64,000 nucleotides of DNA from Novosphingobium barchaimii LL02. GTDB taxonomy: Bacteria > Pseudomonadota > Alphaproteobacteria > Sphingomonadales > Sphingomonadaceae. Below are positions 35,561 to 44,768 of the stretch, one piece after another. The notes beneath the pieces are model-generated. The model saw only the letters and a list, made by a program, of their open reading frames with translations. It was not told where the DNA came from and searched no databases. Positions within the stretch are counted from its first letter, which is position 1, and the number at the start of each line of letters is the position of its first letter. The position numbers were made by a program, and so were the translations under genes. The stretch lies in contig NZ_KQ130453.1 in the NCBI RefSeq assembly GCF_001046635.1, positions 625,001 through 689,000 on the forward strand, in the 5' to 3' direction.

Positions 35561-35983
35561 ATGGATGTAGCAATGCGCCAGTATGCCAGCCCCTTTCCGG
35601 CGCAGCGCCGGCTTGTCCGGCTGGCACCGCTGCTGCTGCTGCTCGTACCCGCAGGAACGATGCTGTTTTCCGATTCTCATACTGGTCGCATGTGGTTTGC
35701 CTCGCTTGCGGGCCGATCCGAAACGCGCCCGTTCCTGCCCGGCATGACTATCGAATGCGCCCCGTGGGAGCCGGGGCGGCTGGTCGTGACGAGCATCCGT
35801 TCAGGCCGCGGACCCGAGCTTAAAGGCATCACCGTCGGGGATACCGTCTTGGATCTGAACGGAAGGCCCATCTTCACGCTGGATCAGGCGCACCGTTATC
35901 TGCAACAAGGAACCGTCGTGCGGCTGTCAGTGTCGCATCAGGGCCGGGCGCGCACCATACTGCTCGGCCGGGAGGGAGCGTAA
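35561..35983 (+). CDS. Membrane-anchored PDZ domain protein
   Basis: 140 aa. One N-terminal helix (RLVRLAPLLLLLVPAGTML) anchors a periplasmic PDZ-like domain: GMTIECAPWEPGRLVVTSI, GITVGDTVLDLNGRPI, LQQGTVVRLSV. No protease domain. It ends 2 bases before the response-regulator gene and is co-transcribed with the two-component pair, so it may act as an accessory periplasmic sensor or as a target of that system. Confidence 0.7.
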   Translation: MDVAMRQYASPFPAQRRLVRLAPLLLLLVPAGTMLFSDSHTGRMWFASLAGRSETRPFLPGMTIECAPWEPGRLVVTSIRSGRGPELKGITVGDTVLDLNGRPIFTLDQAHRYLQQGTVVRLSVSHQGRARTILLGREGA

Positions 35984-35985
35984 CG

Positions 35986-36672
35986 ATGAGCCACAAGCTA
36001 TTGGTGATCGAGGATGACGACGACACTGCATCCTTCATCGCCAAGGGGATGGGCGAGGAAGGTTTCACCGTCGACCGCGCCGCCAACGGACGCGACGGTC
36101 TGTTCCTCGCCACAGACGGCGCCTATGACGCCATCGTGCTGGACCGCATGCTTCCCCAGATGGATGGCATGGCCGTACTGGCGGCGCTGCGTGCCGCTGG
36201 TATAGAGACGCCCATCATCATTCTGAGCGCCCTGAGCACGTCTGACGACCGCGTGGCAGGCCTTACTGCCGGGTCCGACGATTACCTGACCAAGCCTTTT
36301 GCCTTCGCCGAATTGCTCGCCCGCGTTCGCCTGCTGCTGCGCAAGCGCGGGGCCGGTGCTCCGGTAATAACCAGCTTTTCCTGCGACGATCTCGAGATGG
36401 ATCTGCTTTCACGTAAAGTCCGCCGCGGCGCCCGGTCAATCGAATTGCAGCCACGCGAATTTCGCCTGCTCGAATATCTGCTGCGCCATGCCGAACAGGT
36501 AGTGACGCGCACGATGCTGCTCGAAGGCGTCTGGGACTATCATTTCGATCCCGGGACCAACGTCATCGACGTTCACGTCAGCCGGCTACGCCGCAAGCTC
36601 GACGACGGTTCCGACCGGCCGCTGCTGCACACGGTGCGCGGTGCCGGCTACCGTCTGGGCGTTTCGGCCTGA
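35986..36672 (+). CDS. OmpR-family response regulator
   Basis: 228 aa. Receiver with EDDDD near the N terminus, phospho-acceptor Asp53 in IVLDRMLPQMDG and Lys in DDYLTKPFAF. The winged helix carries LQPREFRLLEYLLRH, NVIDVHVSRLRRKL and LLHTVRGAGYRLG. Paired with the histidine kinase 16 bases downstream. The stimulus cannot be inferred; the adjacent PDZ gene suggests envelope sensing. Confidence 0.94.
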   Translation: MSHKLLVIEDDDDTASFIAKGMGEEGFTVDRAANGRDGLFLATDGAYDAIVLDRMLPQMDGMAVLAALRAAGIETPIIILSALSTSDDRVAGLTAGSDDYLTKPFAFAELLARVRLLLRKRGAGAPVITSFSCDDLEMDLLSRKVRRGARSIELQPREFRLLEYLLRHAEQVVTRTMLLEGVWDYHFDPGTNVIDVHVSRLRRKLDDGSDRPLLHTVRGAGYRLGVSA

Positions 36673-36688
36673 GCCCCCTGAGGGCGGG

Positions 36689-38065
36689 ATGATGCTGGGC
36701 ACGACACTCTTTCGCTCGACGACGGCGCGTTTCGTCCTGCTGGCATTCGTCCTGCAGTTCCTGGTGACCGGCGGCGTCCTGGTGTTCGTCCAGGAAGCGA
36801 GCCAGCGAGCGCTCGCGGCCGAACAGCGCGAAGCCGTGGGCGAACTGCGCGACGAGTTGACCGCTGCCTGGCGCGGATCGGGCGATGAAGGTCTTCGCCA
36901 GCTTATCCGTGCGCGCCTGGAGATCACCCACGGCGCCGTCGCCGTGATCCTTTATGCCGGGCCCGATGGTACGCCGATCGCCGGCAATCTCGATGCATGG
37001 CCTACGGTGATCCCGCCAGGCACCCGATGGCGTACCATCGACCTGTACCGCGTCGGTAGCGAACGGCCGGAGCGCATGGGCGTCACCGCCGTCAGCTTGC
37101 CAGATGGCAAGCGCTTGCTGGCTGGCCACGTCATCGAATCAAGCCTGCGACTGGTCCGCGTGAACGAGGAAGCCGGGCTGGGTGCGCTTGTCGCCGCGCT
37201 GGCGCTGACCTTGCTGGGGGCGCTGGTCATCGGCCGTGTGCTGTCTAGCCGGATTGAGGCGATCACCCAGACTGCCGGCGCGGTGGGCGATGGCGCGCTG
37301 GCAGCGCGCGTGCCCGTTGGCGGCAGCGGCGATGCCTTCGACCGGCTGGGCCTCTCGATCAACGCGATGCTGGAGCGGATCGAGGGGCTGGTCTCGCAAC
37401 TGCGCATGATAACCGATGGCCTCGCACACGACCTGCGCTCGCCGGTGACGCGCATGAAAGTGCTGATAGAACGCGCCGCCGCCGAAACCCAGGACGACAA
37501 CGCCCTCGCCGCGCTGGAACGGGTCGCGCAGGAAGCCGACACACTGCTCAGGATGCTTTCCACCGCGCTGCAGATCAGCCGCGCCGAAGCCGGCATCGGC
37601 CGCGACCGGTTCAGCGAGATCGAGGTCGCGACGCTGCTGGAAGACCTCGTGGAGATCTACGGTCCACTCGCCGAAGACAACGGCTTCGTGCTGGATGCCA
37701 GTTCCCCCCCCGGCCTGCATGCCACCCTGCACCGCGAATTCATCAGTCAGGCGCTGGGCAACCTGATCGAGAATGCGCTTAAGTATGCACAAGGCGGCAG
37801 CAGCATCGCACTTAGCGCGCGGGAAGATGGCAGCCAGATCATCCTGACCGTCGCCGACGACGGCCCCGGCATCCCCCCTGAACGCCGGGCCGAGGCGCTC
37901 CGGCGCTTCGGAAGGCTCGATCCGTCCCGCCATCTGGCCGGCTCGGGCCTGGGCCTGTCTCTGGTCGAAGCCGCCGCACGTCTCCACGGCGGGGACATCC
38001 GGCTGGGAGACAACGCCCCCGGTCTGCGGGTGGACCTGTGGATCAGCGGTTCATCGCATATGTGA
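36689..38065 (+). CDS. Sensor histidine kinase with HAMP domain
   Basis: 458 aa from ATG 36689 (ATG 36692 is equally possible). First helix FVLLAFVLQFLVTGGVLVF, periplasmic loop of about 120 residues, second helix LVAALALTLLGALVIGRVL, then HAMP, the H box LAHDLRSPVTRM with His247, N box LGNLIENALKYA, DDGPGIPPE and SGLGLSLVEAAA. Complete EnvZ-like architecture; partner of the regulator just upstream. Confidence 0.93.
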   Translation: MMLGTTLFRSTTARFVLLAFVLQFLVTGGVLVFVQEASQRALAAEQREAVGELRDELTAAWRGSGDEGLRQLIRARLEITHGAVAVILYAGPDGTPIAGNLDAWPTVIPPGTRWRTIDLYRVGSERPERMGVTAVSLPDGKRLLAGHVIESSLRLVRVNEEAGLGALVAALALTLLGALVIGRVLSSRIEAITQTAGAVGDGALAARVPVGGSGDAFDRLGLSINAMLERIEGLVSQLRMITDGLAHDLRSPVTRMKVLIERAAAETQDDNALAALERVAQEADTLLRMLSTALQISRAEAGIGRDRFSEIEVATLLEDLVEIYGPLAEDNGFVLDASSPPGLHATLHREFISQALGNLIENALKYAQGGSSIALSAREDGSQIILTVADDGPGIPPERRAEALRRFGRLDPSRHLAGSGLGLSLVEAAARLHGGDIRLGDNAPGLRVDLWISGSSHM

Positions 38066-38393
38066 TCAGCAGCGAGACCACCGTCATCAGCGACATCGCA
38101 GCGATGAATGTGATATCGGCGATCCGCTCCATCACATGAAGCCGCCGGGCAGTTCCCACCCGTAGTGCAAAATAGGACGTCAACGTCGCGACGAGGAACA
38201 GCGTAGCGTCCAGAGCCAGCAGATCGTCCGCTATAGTCGAGGTGCGTCCTACCACGATGACCAGTCGCAGGATGCCGATGGCGGTGAGGCACACGCCCGA
38301 CATCCCAGCCGCGATCGGGCAGATCATGCGGCAGGTCCGCTCGTCGATCGCTGCCACAGATCGTTGAGGCACCCGGCTATCGCTTTCCTTCAT
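38043..38393 (-). CDS. Small integral membrane protein, unknown function
   Basis: 116 aa with three predicted membrane helices: GMSGVCLTAIGILRLVIVV, ALDATLFLVATLTSYFAL and ITFIAAMSLMTVVSLLITY. Its end overlaps the end of the kinase gene by 23 bases, tail to tail. I do not recognise a family. Helix content and position between two real genes support it being translated. Confidence 0.6.
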   Translation of the reverse strand: MKESDSRVPQRSVAAIDERTCRMICPIAAGMSGVCLTAIGILRLVIVVGRTSTIADDLLALDATLFLVATLTSYFALRVGTARRLHVMERIADITFIAAMSLMTVVSLLITYAMNR

Positions 38394-38542
38394 CCGGTTC
38401 CTGTCCTGACGTAGCCGGTTCGTTCAAACGGCGAATATGCACCCGTGTGCGTGTCAGCCGGCTGTAGGCTGGATTAAACCTCTGTCATGAAGCGCTACCG
38501 AGAGGGGCTGGAACGTAGGAATTTCGGGGCTAGGATCGTCCG

Positions 38543-39943
38543 ATGACCATCAGCCTTTTCTCGCAATCCAGCACGCTGTACTATGCCTGCGAATGGCTGG
38601 TGCGGATAGCCATGCTGCTTATCGTGCCCTCGCGCCGTACCCCGGAAGCGACGCGCAGCTGGCTGCTTCTTATATTCTTCCTGCCCATCCCCGGCGTTCT
38701 GCTCTACCTCGCCATCGGTCGACCCCGTTTCCCGGCATGGCGAGCGCAGCGGTTCGAGCGGGCAAAAGCGGCCCTCGCCCCGGCGGCGGCGCGACTGCAA
38801 TCCGTTCCCACGCCTTGCGACGCGGCAGTTCTTGCCGCCAGACTTGGCGGGCAACCCGCGGTATCTGGCAATGGCGTCGAACTGCTGACGGACTATGACC
38901 GCACCATCGACCGTGTGGTCCAGGACATCGACAATGCCCGCAAACACGTCCGCATCCTGGTCTACATATTCGCCGACGATGCCACCGGCCGGCGGGTCGC
39001 AGCCGCCCTCGCCCGCGCGGTGCAGCGCGGTGCCATCGTCCATGTGCTGATGGACCCGGTCGGGTCGCATCGCTGGCTCAAGGGCTCCCTCACCCTCCTT
39101 CGCGGCGCCGGAGCGCATGTCCGAGAAGCCCTGCCCTTTCACTGGCTGCGCGGCCGCACCCGGCGCGACATGCGCAATCACCGCAAGCTGTTCCTGATCG
39201 ACGGAGAGATCGGTTACGCTGGCTCGCAGAATATCGTCGACAAGAATTTCAGGCCCGGCGTCGAAAACCGCGAACTGGTCGCGCGCGTAACCGGCCCCGT
39301 GGTGGCGGAAATGACGGCCACGTTCCTCACCGACTGGTTTCTCGAAACCGAAACCATGCCCGAAAGCGACATTGCCGTCCCGCCCCTCGCAGGCACGGCC
39401 GAAGCGCAGCTTCTCCCCAGCGGGGCGAACTATCCGCTCGAAGGTTTCCAGACCCTGCTGGCCTGGCAGCTGCAACGCGCCGTCCAGCGGGTGATTATCA
39501 CCTCGCCCTATTTCATCCCCGACGAACCCCTGCTGTGCGCGATGCGTACTGCGGTGATGCGCGGAGTGGAAGTCGACCTTATCGTCTCCGCCGTGGTCGA
39601 CCAACCGTTGGTGAGCCTTGCCCAGCGATCCTATTACGACGACCTCCTGCGTTCCGGGATCAACGTCCATCTGTTTCGCCAGTACCTGCTCCATGCCAAG
39701 AACGTGAGCATCGATGGCGAACTGGGCATCGTTGGATCCAGCAATGTCGATTTGCGCTCGTTCCAGCTCAACGAAGAGGTCAGCCTGCTTCTCCACGACC
39801 GCGCCAGCGTTGGCGCGCTCGAGGCTATCCAGACGGACTATATCGCTCATTCCGATCGTCTTTCGCGAGAGAGCTGGCAACGGCGCCCATTGACCCGCAA
39901 ACTCGCCGAGAACATCGCCCGGCTGCTAAGCCCCCTGCTGTGA
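38543..39943 (+). CDS. cls: Cardiolipin synthase (phospholipase D superfamily)
   Basis: 466 aa. Two N-terminal helices (including LLLIFFLPIPGVLLYLAIG) precede two HKD motifs: NHRKLFLIDGEIGYAGSQN with His213 and LHAKNVSIDGELGIVGSSN with His384. Length and order match bacterial ClsA. It makes cardiolipin from two phosphatidylglycerols at the inner membrane. AGGA seven bases before ATG 38543 supports the start. Stands alone between convergent and divergent neighbours. Confidence 0.93.
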   Translation: MTISLFSQSSTLYYACEWLVRIAMLLIVPSRRTPEATRSWLLLIFFLPIPGVLLYLAIGRPRFPAWRAQRFERAKAALAPAAARLQSVPTPCDAAVLAARLGGQPAVSGNGVELLTDYDRTIDRVVQDIDNARKHVRILVYIFADDATGRRVAAALARAVQRGAIVHVLMDPVGSHRWLKGSLTLLRGAGAHVREALPFHWLRGRTRRDMRNHRKLFLIDGEIGYAGSQNIVDKNFRPGVENRELVARVTGPVVAEMTATFLTDWFLETETMPESDIAVPPLAGTAEAQLLPSGANYPLEGFQTLLAWQLQRAVQRVIITSPYFIPDEPLLCAMRTAVMRGVEVDLIVSAVVDQPLVSLAQRSYYDDLLRSGINVHLFRQYLLHAKNVSIDGELGIVGSSNVDLRSFQLNEEVSLLLHDRASVGALEAIQTDYIAHSDRLSRESWQRRPLTRKLAENIARLLSPLL

Positions 39944-39967
39944 AATTTCCAGCGATCAAGCCCGCCT

Positions 39968-42316
39968 CTATTTCGTCTTCGGCAAGGCAAAGGCGACTAG
40001 GTAGTCCCCCGGTGTCGTACCCATGTACATGTGCCCACCCGCTGCGATCACCACGTACTGGCGTCCGGTCTTGCGCGATATGTAGGTGATCGGTGTCGCC
40101 TGTCCGCCTGCAGGCAGACGGCCGCGCCACAACTCGCGGCCATTGGTGGTGTCAATGGCGCGCAGGTAGTTGTCGAGCGTAGCGCCGATGAAGGTCACGC
40201 CGCCTGCGGTATTGGCCGAACCGCCCAAGTTGAAGGCACCCGGCATCGCAATGCCCAGCGGCGCGGTGTCGGCGGTGGTGCCGAAAGTGCGGCTCCAGGC
40301 GATCTTGCCGGTGCTCAGGTCCACGGCGGCGATGTGTCCCCACGGCGGCGCTTCGCAAGGTATGCCCAACGGCGAAAGCATGGGCAGCAGGCTTACGCCG
40401 TAATTTGTGCCCATCTGCGGCAGGTACCCGGGGGCGTGGGAATCCTTCGCCAGTGCCGGCTTTTCAGTATCCGCGCCGTGGCGGAACAGGCGCACCTCCT
40501 GCGGGATCGCGGCGGAGTTCACGATCATCAGGTTTCGCGCCGGATCGATGCTGACGCTGCCCCAGTTGAGCACGCCGAACGTACCCGGCCACTGGATCAT
40601 GCCGCGCTCGGACGGCGGGGTGAAGTTGCCCGAGTAATCGAGCGAGCGGAAGCGGATGCGGCACCACATCTGGTCGAGCGGGGTCATGCCCCACATCGAT
40701 GCCTCGGTCAGCAGCGGCGGCGCGAACGAGGGGAAGCCCTTCACGTAAGGCTGCGTGGGAGAGTAGCGCTCACCCGGGATTTTCCCGCGCGGCACGGCGC
40801 GTTCCTCGATGCCGGTGAGCGATTTGCCGGTGCGGCGGTCGAGGATGAATATCTCGCCGCGCTTGGTCGGAGCGGCCAGGGCCGGCACCTTGCTGCCACC
40901 TGCGGTATAGTCGAACAGCACCGGCTGGGCAGGCATATCGTAGTCCCAGATATCGTGATGGACGGTCTGGAAGTGCCAGCGCACCCGGCCCGTTTTCACG
41001 TCCAGCGCGACGATGGAACTGGCATAGCGCTCCAGCATGGGGTTGCGGTGGGTGCCGACGTGGTCGGGCGTGGCGTTGCCGGTGGGCAGGTAGACGAGGC
41101 CCAGCGCAGGGTCGGCGCTGAACACGCTCCATGCATTGACCGAACCGCGTGTCCAGCCCTCGCCGGGGCCGGGCATCGGGGCGTCATCCGGGCGGCCGCT
41201 GTCCCAGGCCCAGAGCAGGCGGCCACTTTTTACGTCATAGGCGCGCACCACGCCCGATGGATCGTCCTTGGTGAAGTTGTCGCGCACGTAAGAGCCGAGG
41301 ATGGCGGTGTTGCCAACGATTACGGGCGGGGAGGACGTGTACGATCGCAGAGGATCGACAGCGCCCAGTCCGGCATCGAGGTTGACGGTGCCCATCTCGC
41401 CGAAGTCGCTGCAGGGGGCGCCGGTGGCGGCGTCGCTCGCCAGCATTCGGCCATCCACGGTCATGCTGATGATGCGCTTGGCGCAAAGGCCCGCCCCGGC
41501 GGGGTCTGCGTGGTAGGATACGCCCCGGCAGTTGAGCATCTGGGCATTGCCGATGTTCGTGTGCGGATCGCGCAGCCACACTTGCCTGCCGCTGTCGGCG
41601 TCGAGCGCGAAGACCTTGCCGGTAGGCGAACAGAAATAAACCTTGTCGTCCACCATGAGCGGCGTCGCCATGAACGAGATCGACTTGATTTCGGGGCGCT
41701 TGGCGCGGGTGTCGCCCGTCTGGAAGGACCACACCTGCTCCAGCTTCGCGGCATTCGCCGGGGTGATCTGCGCGGCGGAAGAATGGCGGGTGCCGGCGGA
41801 GTTGGCGCCGTAAGCGGTCCAGTCGGCGTTTGCGGGGTTGGCTGCCACCGCGACGGCGGGACCGCGTGTGGGGAGGATATCGAAGGTCGGGTTCATGGCG
41901 AATGCCGCGCCCAGCAGCAGCGCCGCCGCCGCGACCGCCGCGCCAAGGCCGTAGCGTGTCAGGGCATCGCCAGCCCGCGTCATCCGGCGGCGGAGACGCG
42001 GTACGGCCAAAAGGGCGCCGATCACGGCGGGCCCGGCGATGCGCGGCAGGAGTTGCCAGAACTGGGCGCCTACGTCCCAGCAGGACCATACGACAGTGCC
42101 CGCCAGCAAGCCCGCATAAAGCCACAAGCCGCGCCGGTCACCGCGCCACAGCAGCGCACCTGATGCGATGCACGCGAGGCCCGCCGCCAGATAATAGCCC
42201 GAGCCGCCGAGCATCAGCAGCTTCGCCCCGCCAAGCGCCAGCACCGCGCCGATGGCGAGCAGCACCGTTCCCGCCAGCCAGCGCGGCCAGCCGGATCCAA
42301 CCTTCTTGTCGTTCAT
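39968..42316 (-). CDS. Membrane-bound PQQ-dependent dehydrogenase (glucose/quinate/shikimate type)
   Basis: 782 aa from ATG 42316, with GAGGA upstream. About five membrane helices in the first 130 residues (WLAGTVLLAIGAVLALGG onward) are followed by the eight-bladed PQQ domain with repeated W-type motifs (DSGRQVWLRDPHTNIGN, VVRAYDVKSGRLLWAWDSG, HHDIWDYDMPAQPVLFD, ENTAGGVTF-like end). It oxidises a sugar or hydroxy acid in the periplasm and passes electrons to ubiquinone. Length and helices match Gcd and QuiA; the substrate is not clear. It lies after the E1/lipoyl operon in the same direction, separated by a repeat. Confidence 0.88.
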   Translation of the reverse strand: MNDKKVGSGWPRWLAGTVLLAIGAVLALGGAKLLMLGGSGYYLAAGLACIASGALLWRGDRRGLWLYAGLLAGTVVWSCWDVGAQFWQLLPRIAGPAVIGALLAVPRLRRRMTRAGDALTRYGLGAAVAAAALLLGAAFAMNPTFDILPTRGPAVAVAANPANADWTAYGANSAGTRHSSAAQITPANAAKLEQVWSFQTGDTRAKRPEIKSISFMATPLMVDDKVYFCSPTGKVFALDADSGRQVWLRDPHTNIGNAQMLNCRGVSYHADPAGAGLCAKRIISMTVDGRMLASDAATGAPCSDFGEMGTVNLDAGLGAVDPLRSYTSSPPVIVGNTAILGSYVRDNFTKDDPSGVVRAYDVKSGRLLWAWDSGRPDDAPMPGPGEGWTRGSVNAWSVFSADPALGLVYLPTGNATPDHVGTHRNPMLERYASSIVALDVKTGRVRWHFQTVHHDIWDYDMPAQPVLFDYTAGGSKVPALAAPTKRGEIFILDRRTGKSLTGIEERAVPRGKIPGERYSPTQPYVKGFPSFAPPLLTEASMWGMTPLDQMWCRIRFRSLDYSGNFTPPSERGMIQWPGTFGVLNWGSVSIDPARNLMIVNSAAIPQEVRLFRHGADTEKPALAKDSHAPGYLPQMGTNYGVSLLPMLSPLGIPCEAPPWGHIAAVDLSTGKIAWSRTFGTTADTAPLGIAMPGAFNLGGSANTAGGVTFIGATLDNYLRAIDTTNGRELWRGRLPAGGQATPITYISRKTGRQYVVIAAGGHMYMGTTPGDYLVAFALPKTK

Positions 42317-42373
42317 CCTCGCGTCCTCTCCCGGAACGGGGCCGTGCCATTCGGCACTTTTTTCGCTTTGGTC

Positions 42374-42459
42374 GTTCCTGCGCCGGCGGGAACCCATCTC
42401 CGGTGTCATCCTGTCGATGCCAGGCCGGGAAATGGATCCCCGCCTTCACAGCGATGACG
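42374..42459. repeat. Intergenic palindromic repeat (proteobacterial dispersed type)
   Basis: GTTCC and GGGAAC arms around GCGCCGGC at 42374-42393, followed by ATGGATCCCCGCCTTCAC and GATGACGG up to 42459. This resembles the dispersed intergenic palindromes (GGAAT-CCCGC-style) common in proteobacteria. It separates the lipoyl gene from the PQQ dehydrogenase gene. Only this copy was noticed. Confidence 0.4.
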
Positions 42460-42482
42460 GAGTCTTATTGCCAGCCTCCGCG

Positions 42483-42722
42483 CTAGGTCTCGATCACCGC
42501 GATCGCAGCGCGCACATCCACCGTGTCGCCGCTGTCGGCGAGGATGCGCAGCAGAGTGCCCGATACCGGCGCGGGGACTTCGACCGTGGTCTTGGCGGCT
42601 TCCACCTCGACGAGGTTTTCGCCTTCCTCGACACGTTCGCCCACTTCCTTGAGCCAGCGCACGATCTCGCCGTCCTGCATGCCCATGCCGTATTGCGGCA
42701 GGACCATAGTGAATTCAGCCAT
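42483..42722 (-). CDS. Free-standing lipoyl/biotinyl domain protein
   Basis: 79 aa, a single lipoyl domain: MVLPQYGMGMQDGEIVRWL, the turn EVEAAKTTVEV with Lys44 as the lipoylation site, and PVSGTLLRILADSGDTVDV. In 2-oxoacid and acetoin dehydrogenases this domain is fused to the E2 acyltransferase; here it stands alone, 12 bases after the E1-beta gene. It should carry the acyl or aldehyde group from the E1 subunits to an E2 encoded elsewhere. Confidence 0.88.
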   Translation of the reverse strand: MAEFTMVLPQYGMGMQDGEIVRWLKEVGERVEEGENLVEVEAAKTTVEVPAPVSGTLLRILADSGDTVDVRAAIAVIET

Positions 42723-42734
42723 GGTCCGTTCTCC

Positions 42735-43733
42735 TCAGGCGGGTTGGGGCTGCGGCGCAGGCGCACCTACCAGACGGCGGGCCGCATCCATTATCCGTTC
42801 CACCGAGGGGTAGAGCGGCTTTTCGATGTGCGGGCTGAACGGCAGGTGGGTATCGGGTGTGGTCACCCGCACCACCGGCGCACGCAGGGCCTCGAAGGCC
42901 TCCTCGGCGATGGTGGCGGCAATTTCACTGGCGGCGGAGCAGGTCTTGTGCGCAGGGTCGACGCAAATCGCCCTGCCTGTCTTGCGTACCGAGCGCAGGA
43001 TGATGTCGCGGTCGAGCGGCACCAAGGTGCGCGGGTCGACTACCTCCACAGAAATGCCTTCCGCTTTCAGCTTTTCCGCCGCTTTCAGCGCGATGTTCAC
43101 CGCGCCAGCGATGGCCACCACGGTCACGTCGGTGCCCTCACGCTTGACCTCGCCCTTGCCGAGCGGGATCACGAAGTCGAGGTCGTCGGGGACTTCGGAC
43201 TTGACCATCCAGCAGGTCGAATCCTCGAAAGACATCACCGGATCATCATCGCGGATCGCGGCTTTCAGCAGGCCCTTCATGTCATGCGCATTGGACGGCG
43301 CGATGATCTTCAGCCCGGGCATGTTCATGAACATGGAATAGGGCCGGTCGGAGTGCTGGGCGGCGTTGGAATTGCCGTAAAATAGGCACGACCGGATCAC
43401 GAGCGGCAGCTGCGCCTGTCCGCCGTAGATATAGCGTGACTTGGCGATGATGGAGCAGATCTGGTCCATCGCCGGGAACAGGAACGAGGAAATCGTCGCG
43501 TCCACGATGGGCCGCATCCCCACCATCGCCGCGCCGCCCGCCGCGCCGATGAAGCCGTTTTCCGAAATAGGCGTGTCACGTACGCGCTCCTCGCCGAAGC
43601 GTTCGACGAACCCGGTGGTGGTTCCGAAGACGTTGCAGCGAATGTCCTCGCCCATGATGAAGACCTTGGAATCGCGATCCATTTCCTCGGCCTGCGCCTG
43701 ATAGATGGCTTCCAGGTAAGTGATCTTGGCCAT
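42735..43733 (-). CDS. Thiamine-diphosphate dehydrogenase E1 subunit beta (acetoin/2-oxoacid type)
   Basis: 332 aa from ATG 43733, preceded by AAGGAG. ITYLEAIYQAQAEEMDRD, VFIMGEDIRCNVFGTTTG and PISENGFIGAAGGAAMVGMR, then PYSMFMNMPGLKIIAPSNA and VEVVDPRTLVPLDRDII, are the E1-beta blocks, including the Glu that activates ThDP. It forms a heterotetramer with the E1-alpha encoded 17 bases upstream. The C terminus APAPQPQPA is a short unusual extension. Confidence 0.93.
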   Translation of the reverse strand: MAKITYLEAIYQAQAEEMDRDSKVFIMGEDIRCNVFGTTTGFVERFGEERVRDTPISENGFIGAAGGAAMVGMRPIVDATISSFLFPAMDQICSIIAKSRYIYGGQAQLPLVIRSCLFYGNSNAAQHSDRPYSMFMNMPGLKIIAPSNAHDMKGLLKAAIRDDDPVMSFEDSTCWMVKSEVPDDLDFVIPLGKGEVKREGTDVTVVAIAGAVNIALKAAEKLKAEGISVEVVDPRTLVPLDRDIILRSVRKTGRAICVDPAHKTCSAASEIAATIAEEAFEALRAPVVRVTTPDTHLPFSPHIEKPLYPSVERIMDAARRLVGAPAPQPQPA

Positions 43734-43750
43734 GTTTTCCGGCTCCTTCT

Positions 43751-44755
43751 TCAGGCGTGTGCACGTACATCGTCGGGGATCGGCAGGCGATCGACGAAGA
43801 CGTGGTCGAAGGCCTCTTCGAAGGCCGGGTATGCGCTTTCGCGGGCGAAGTTCAGGGCATCGGCGACTTCCTCTGCCACCTGAACGTCGATCGCATCGAG
43901 ATCGGAACCGGAAATGCCGTCCTCGACCAGCCGGGCACGATAGAGGACGATGGGGTCGCGCGCCAGCCACTCGTCATGTTCCGGGCCGCGCGGGGTGAGA
44001 TCGCGGCCCATGTTCACGGCGTGGTCGGCGTAGCGATAGGTCTTGGTCTCGATCAGCGTGGGGCCTTTGCCGGCGCGGGCGCGGTCGACGGCCTCGCGCA
44101 CGGCGGCTTCCACGGCGTCCACGTCCTGCCCGTCGACGATGACGCCGGGGATGCCGTAACCGTGAGCCCGGTCGGCGACATGGGCGCCCGCGACGCCCGC
44201 AGCGGTCGGTGTCGACATACCGAAGCGGTTGTTTTCGCACACGAAGATCGCCGGCAGTTTCCACACGGCGGCAAGGTTCATGCCTTCATGGATCGCACCT
44301 TCGCTTGAAGCCCCGTCCCCGAAGAAGCACAGCGCCACGCGGTCCAACCCCTGCAGCTTGGCGCCAAGCGCCGCGCCTGCCGTGACCGGGCCGCCCGAGC
44401 CGACGATGCTGGTTTCCCCCAGGCTGCCCATCGAAAAGTCCGACAGGTGCATCGACCCGCCCTTCCCTTTGCAAATGCCGGTCACCTTGCCGAGCAGTTC
44501 CGCCATCAGCGGGCGCAGCTTCGCGCCCTTGGCGATCGGGTGGCCGTGACTGCGGTGGGTGCCGACCATATAGTCGTCGTCGCGCAGGGCCATACAGGCA
44601 CCCACGCCCGATGCTTCCATGCCGGCGTATGTATGCAGCGCGCCGGGGATTTCGCCCGCCGCATGGATGGTTTCAGCGCGGGTTTCGAACTGGCGGATGC
44701 GTTGCATGCGCCGGTACTTTTCAATCCTGCGGTCGTTGTCGCGACTAGCGCTCAT
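43751..44755 (-). CDS. Thiamine-diphosphate dehydrogenase E1 subunit alpha (acetoin/2-oxoacid type)
   Basis: 334 aa from ATG 44755, with AGAGGA seven bases upstream. MVGTHRSHGHPIAKGAKL and KGKGGSMHLSDFSMG precede the ThDP-binding motif from GDGASSEGAIHEGMN to CENN (146-176). RYADHAVNMGRDL is the regulatory-loop region. Compared with pyruvate dehydrogenases, the short length is closer to acetoin-type AcoA. With E1-beta it would decarboxylate or cleave a 2-oxo or hydroxyketone substrate and load the lipoyl protein. Confidence 0.93.
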   Translation of the reverse strand: MSASRDNDRRIEKYRRMQRIRQFETRAETIHAAGEIPGALHTYAGMEASGVGACMALRDDDYMVGTHRSHGHPIAKGAKLRPLMAELLGKVTGICKGKGGSMHLSDFSMGSLGETSIVGSGGPVTAGAALGAKLQGLDRVALCFFGDGASSEGAIHEGMNLAAVWKLPAIFVCENNRFGMSTPTAAGVAGAHVADRAHGYGIPGVIVDGQDVDAVEAAVREAVDRARAGKGPTLIETKTYRYADHAVNMGRDLTPRGPEHDEWLARDPIVLYRARLVEDGISGSDLDAIDVQVAEEVADALNFARESAYPAFEEAFDHVFVDRLPIPDDVRAHA

Positions 44756-44768
44756 GACAGATCCTCTC

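Noticed and set aside
40031-42163. 710-codon open frame on the plus strand
   Set aside because: Antisense to the PQQ dehydrogenase; low-complexity Arg/Gly/His-rich translation without domain motifs, a by-product of high G+C codon bias.
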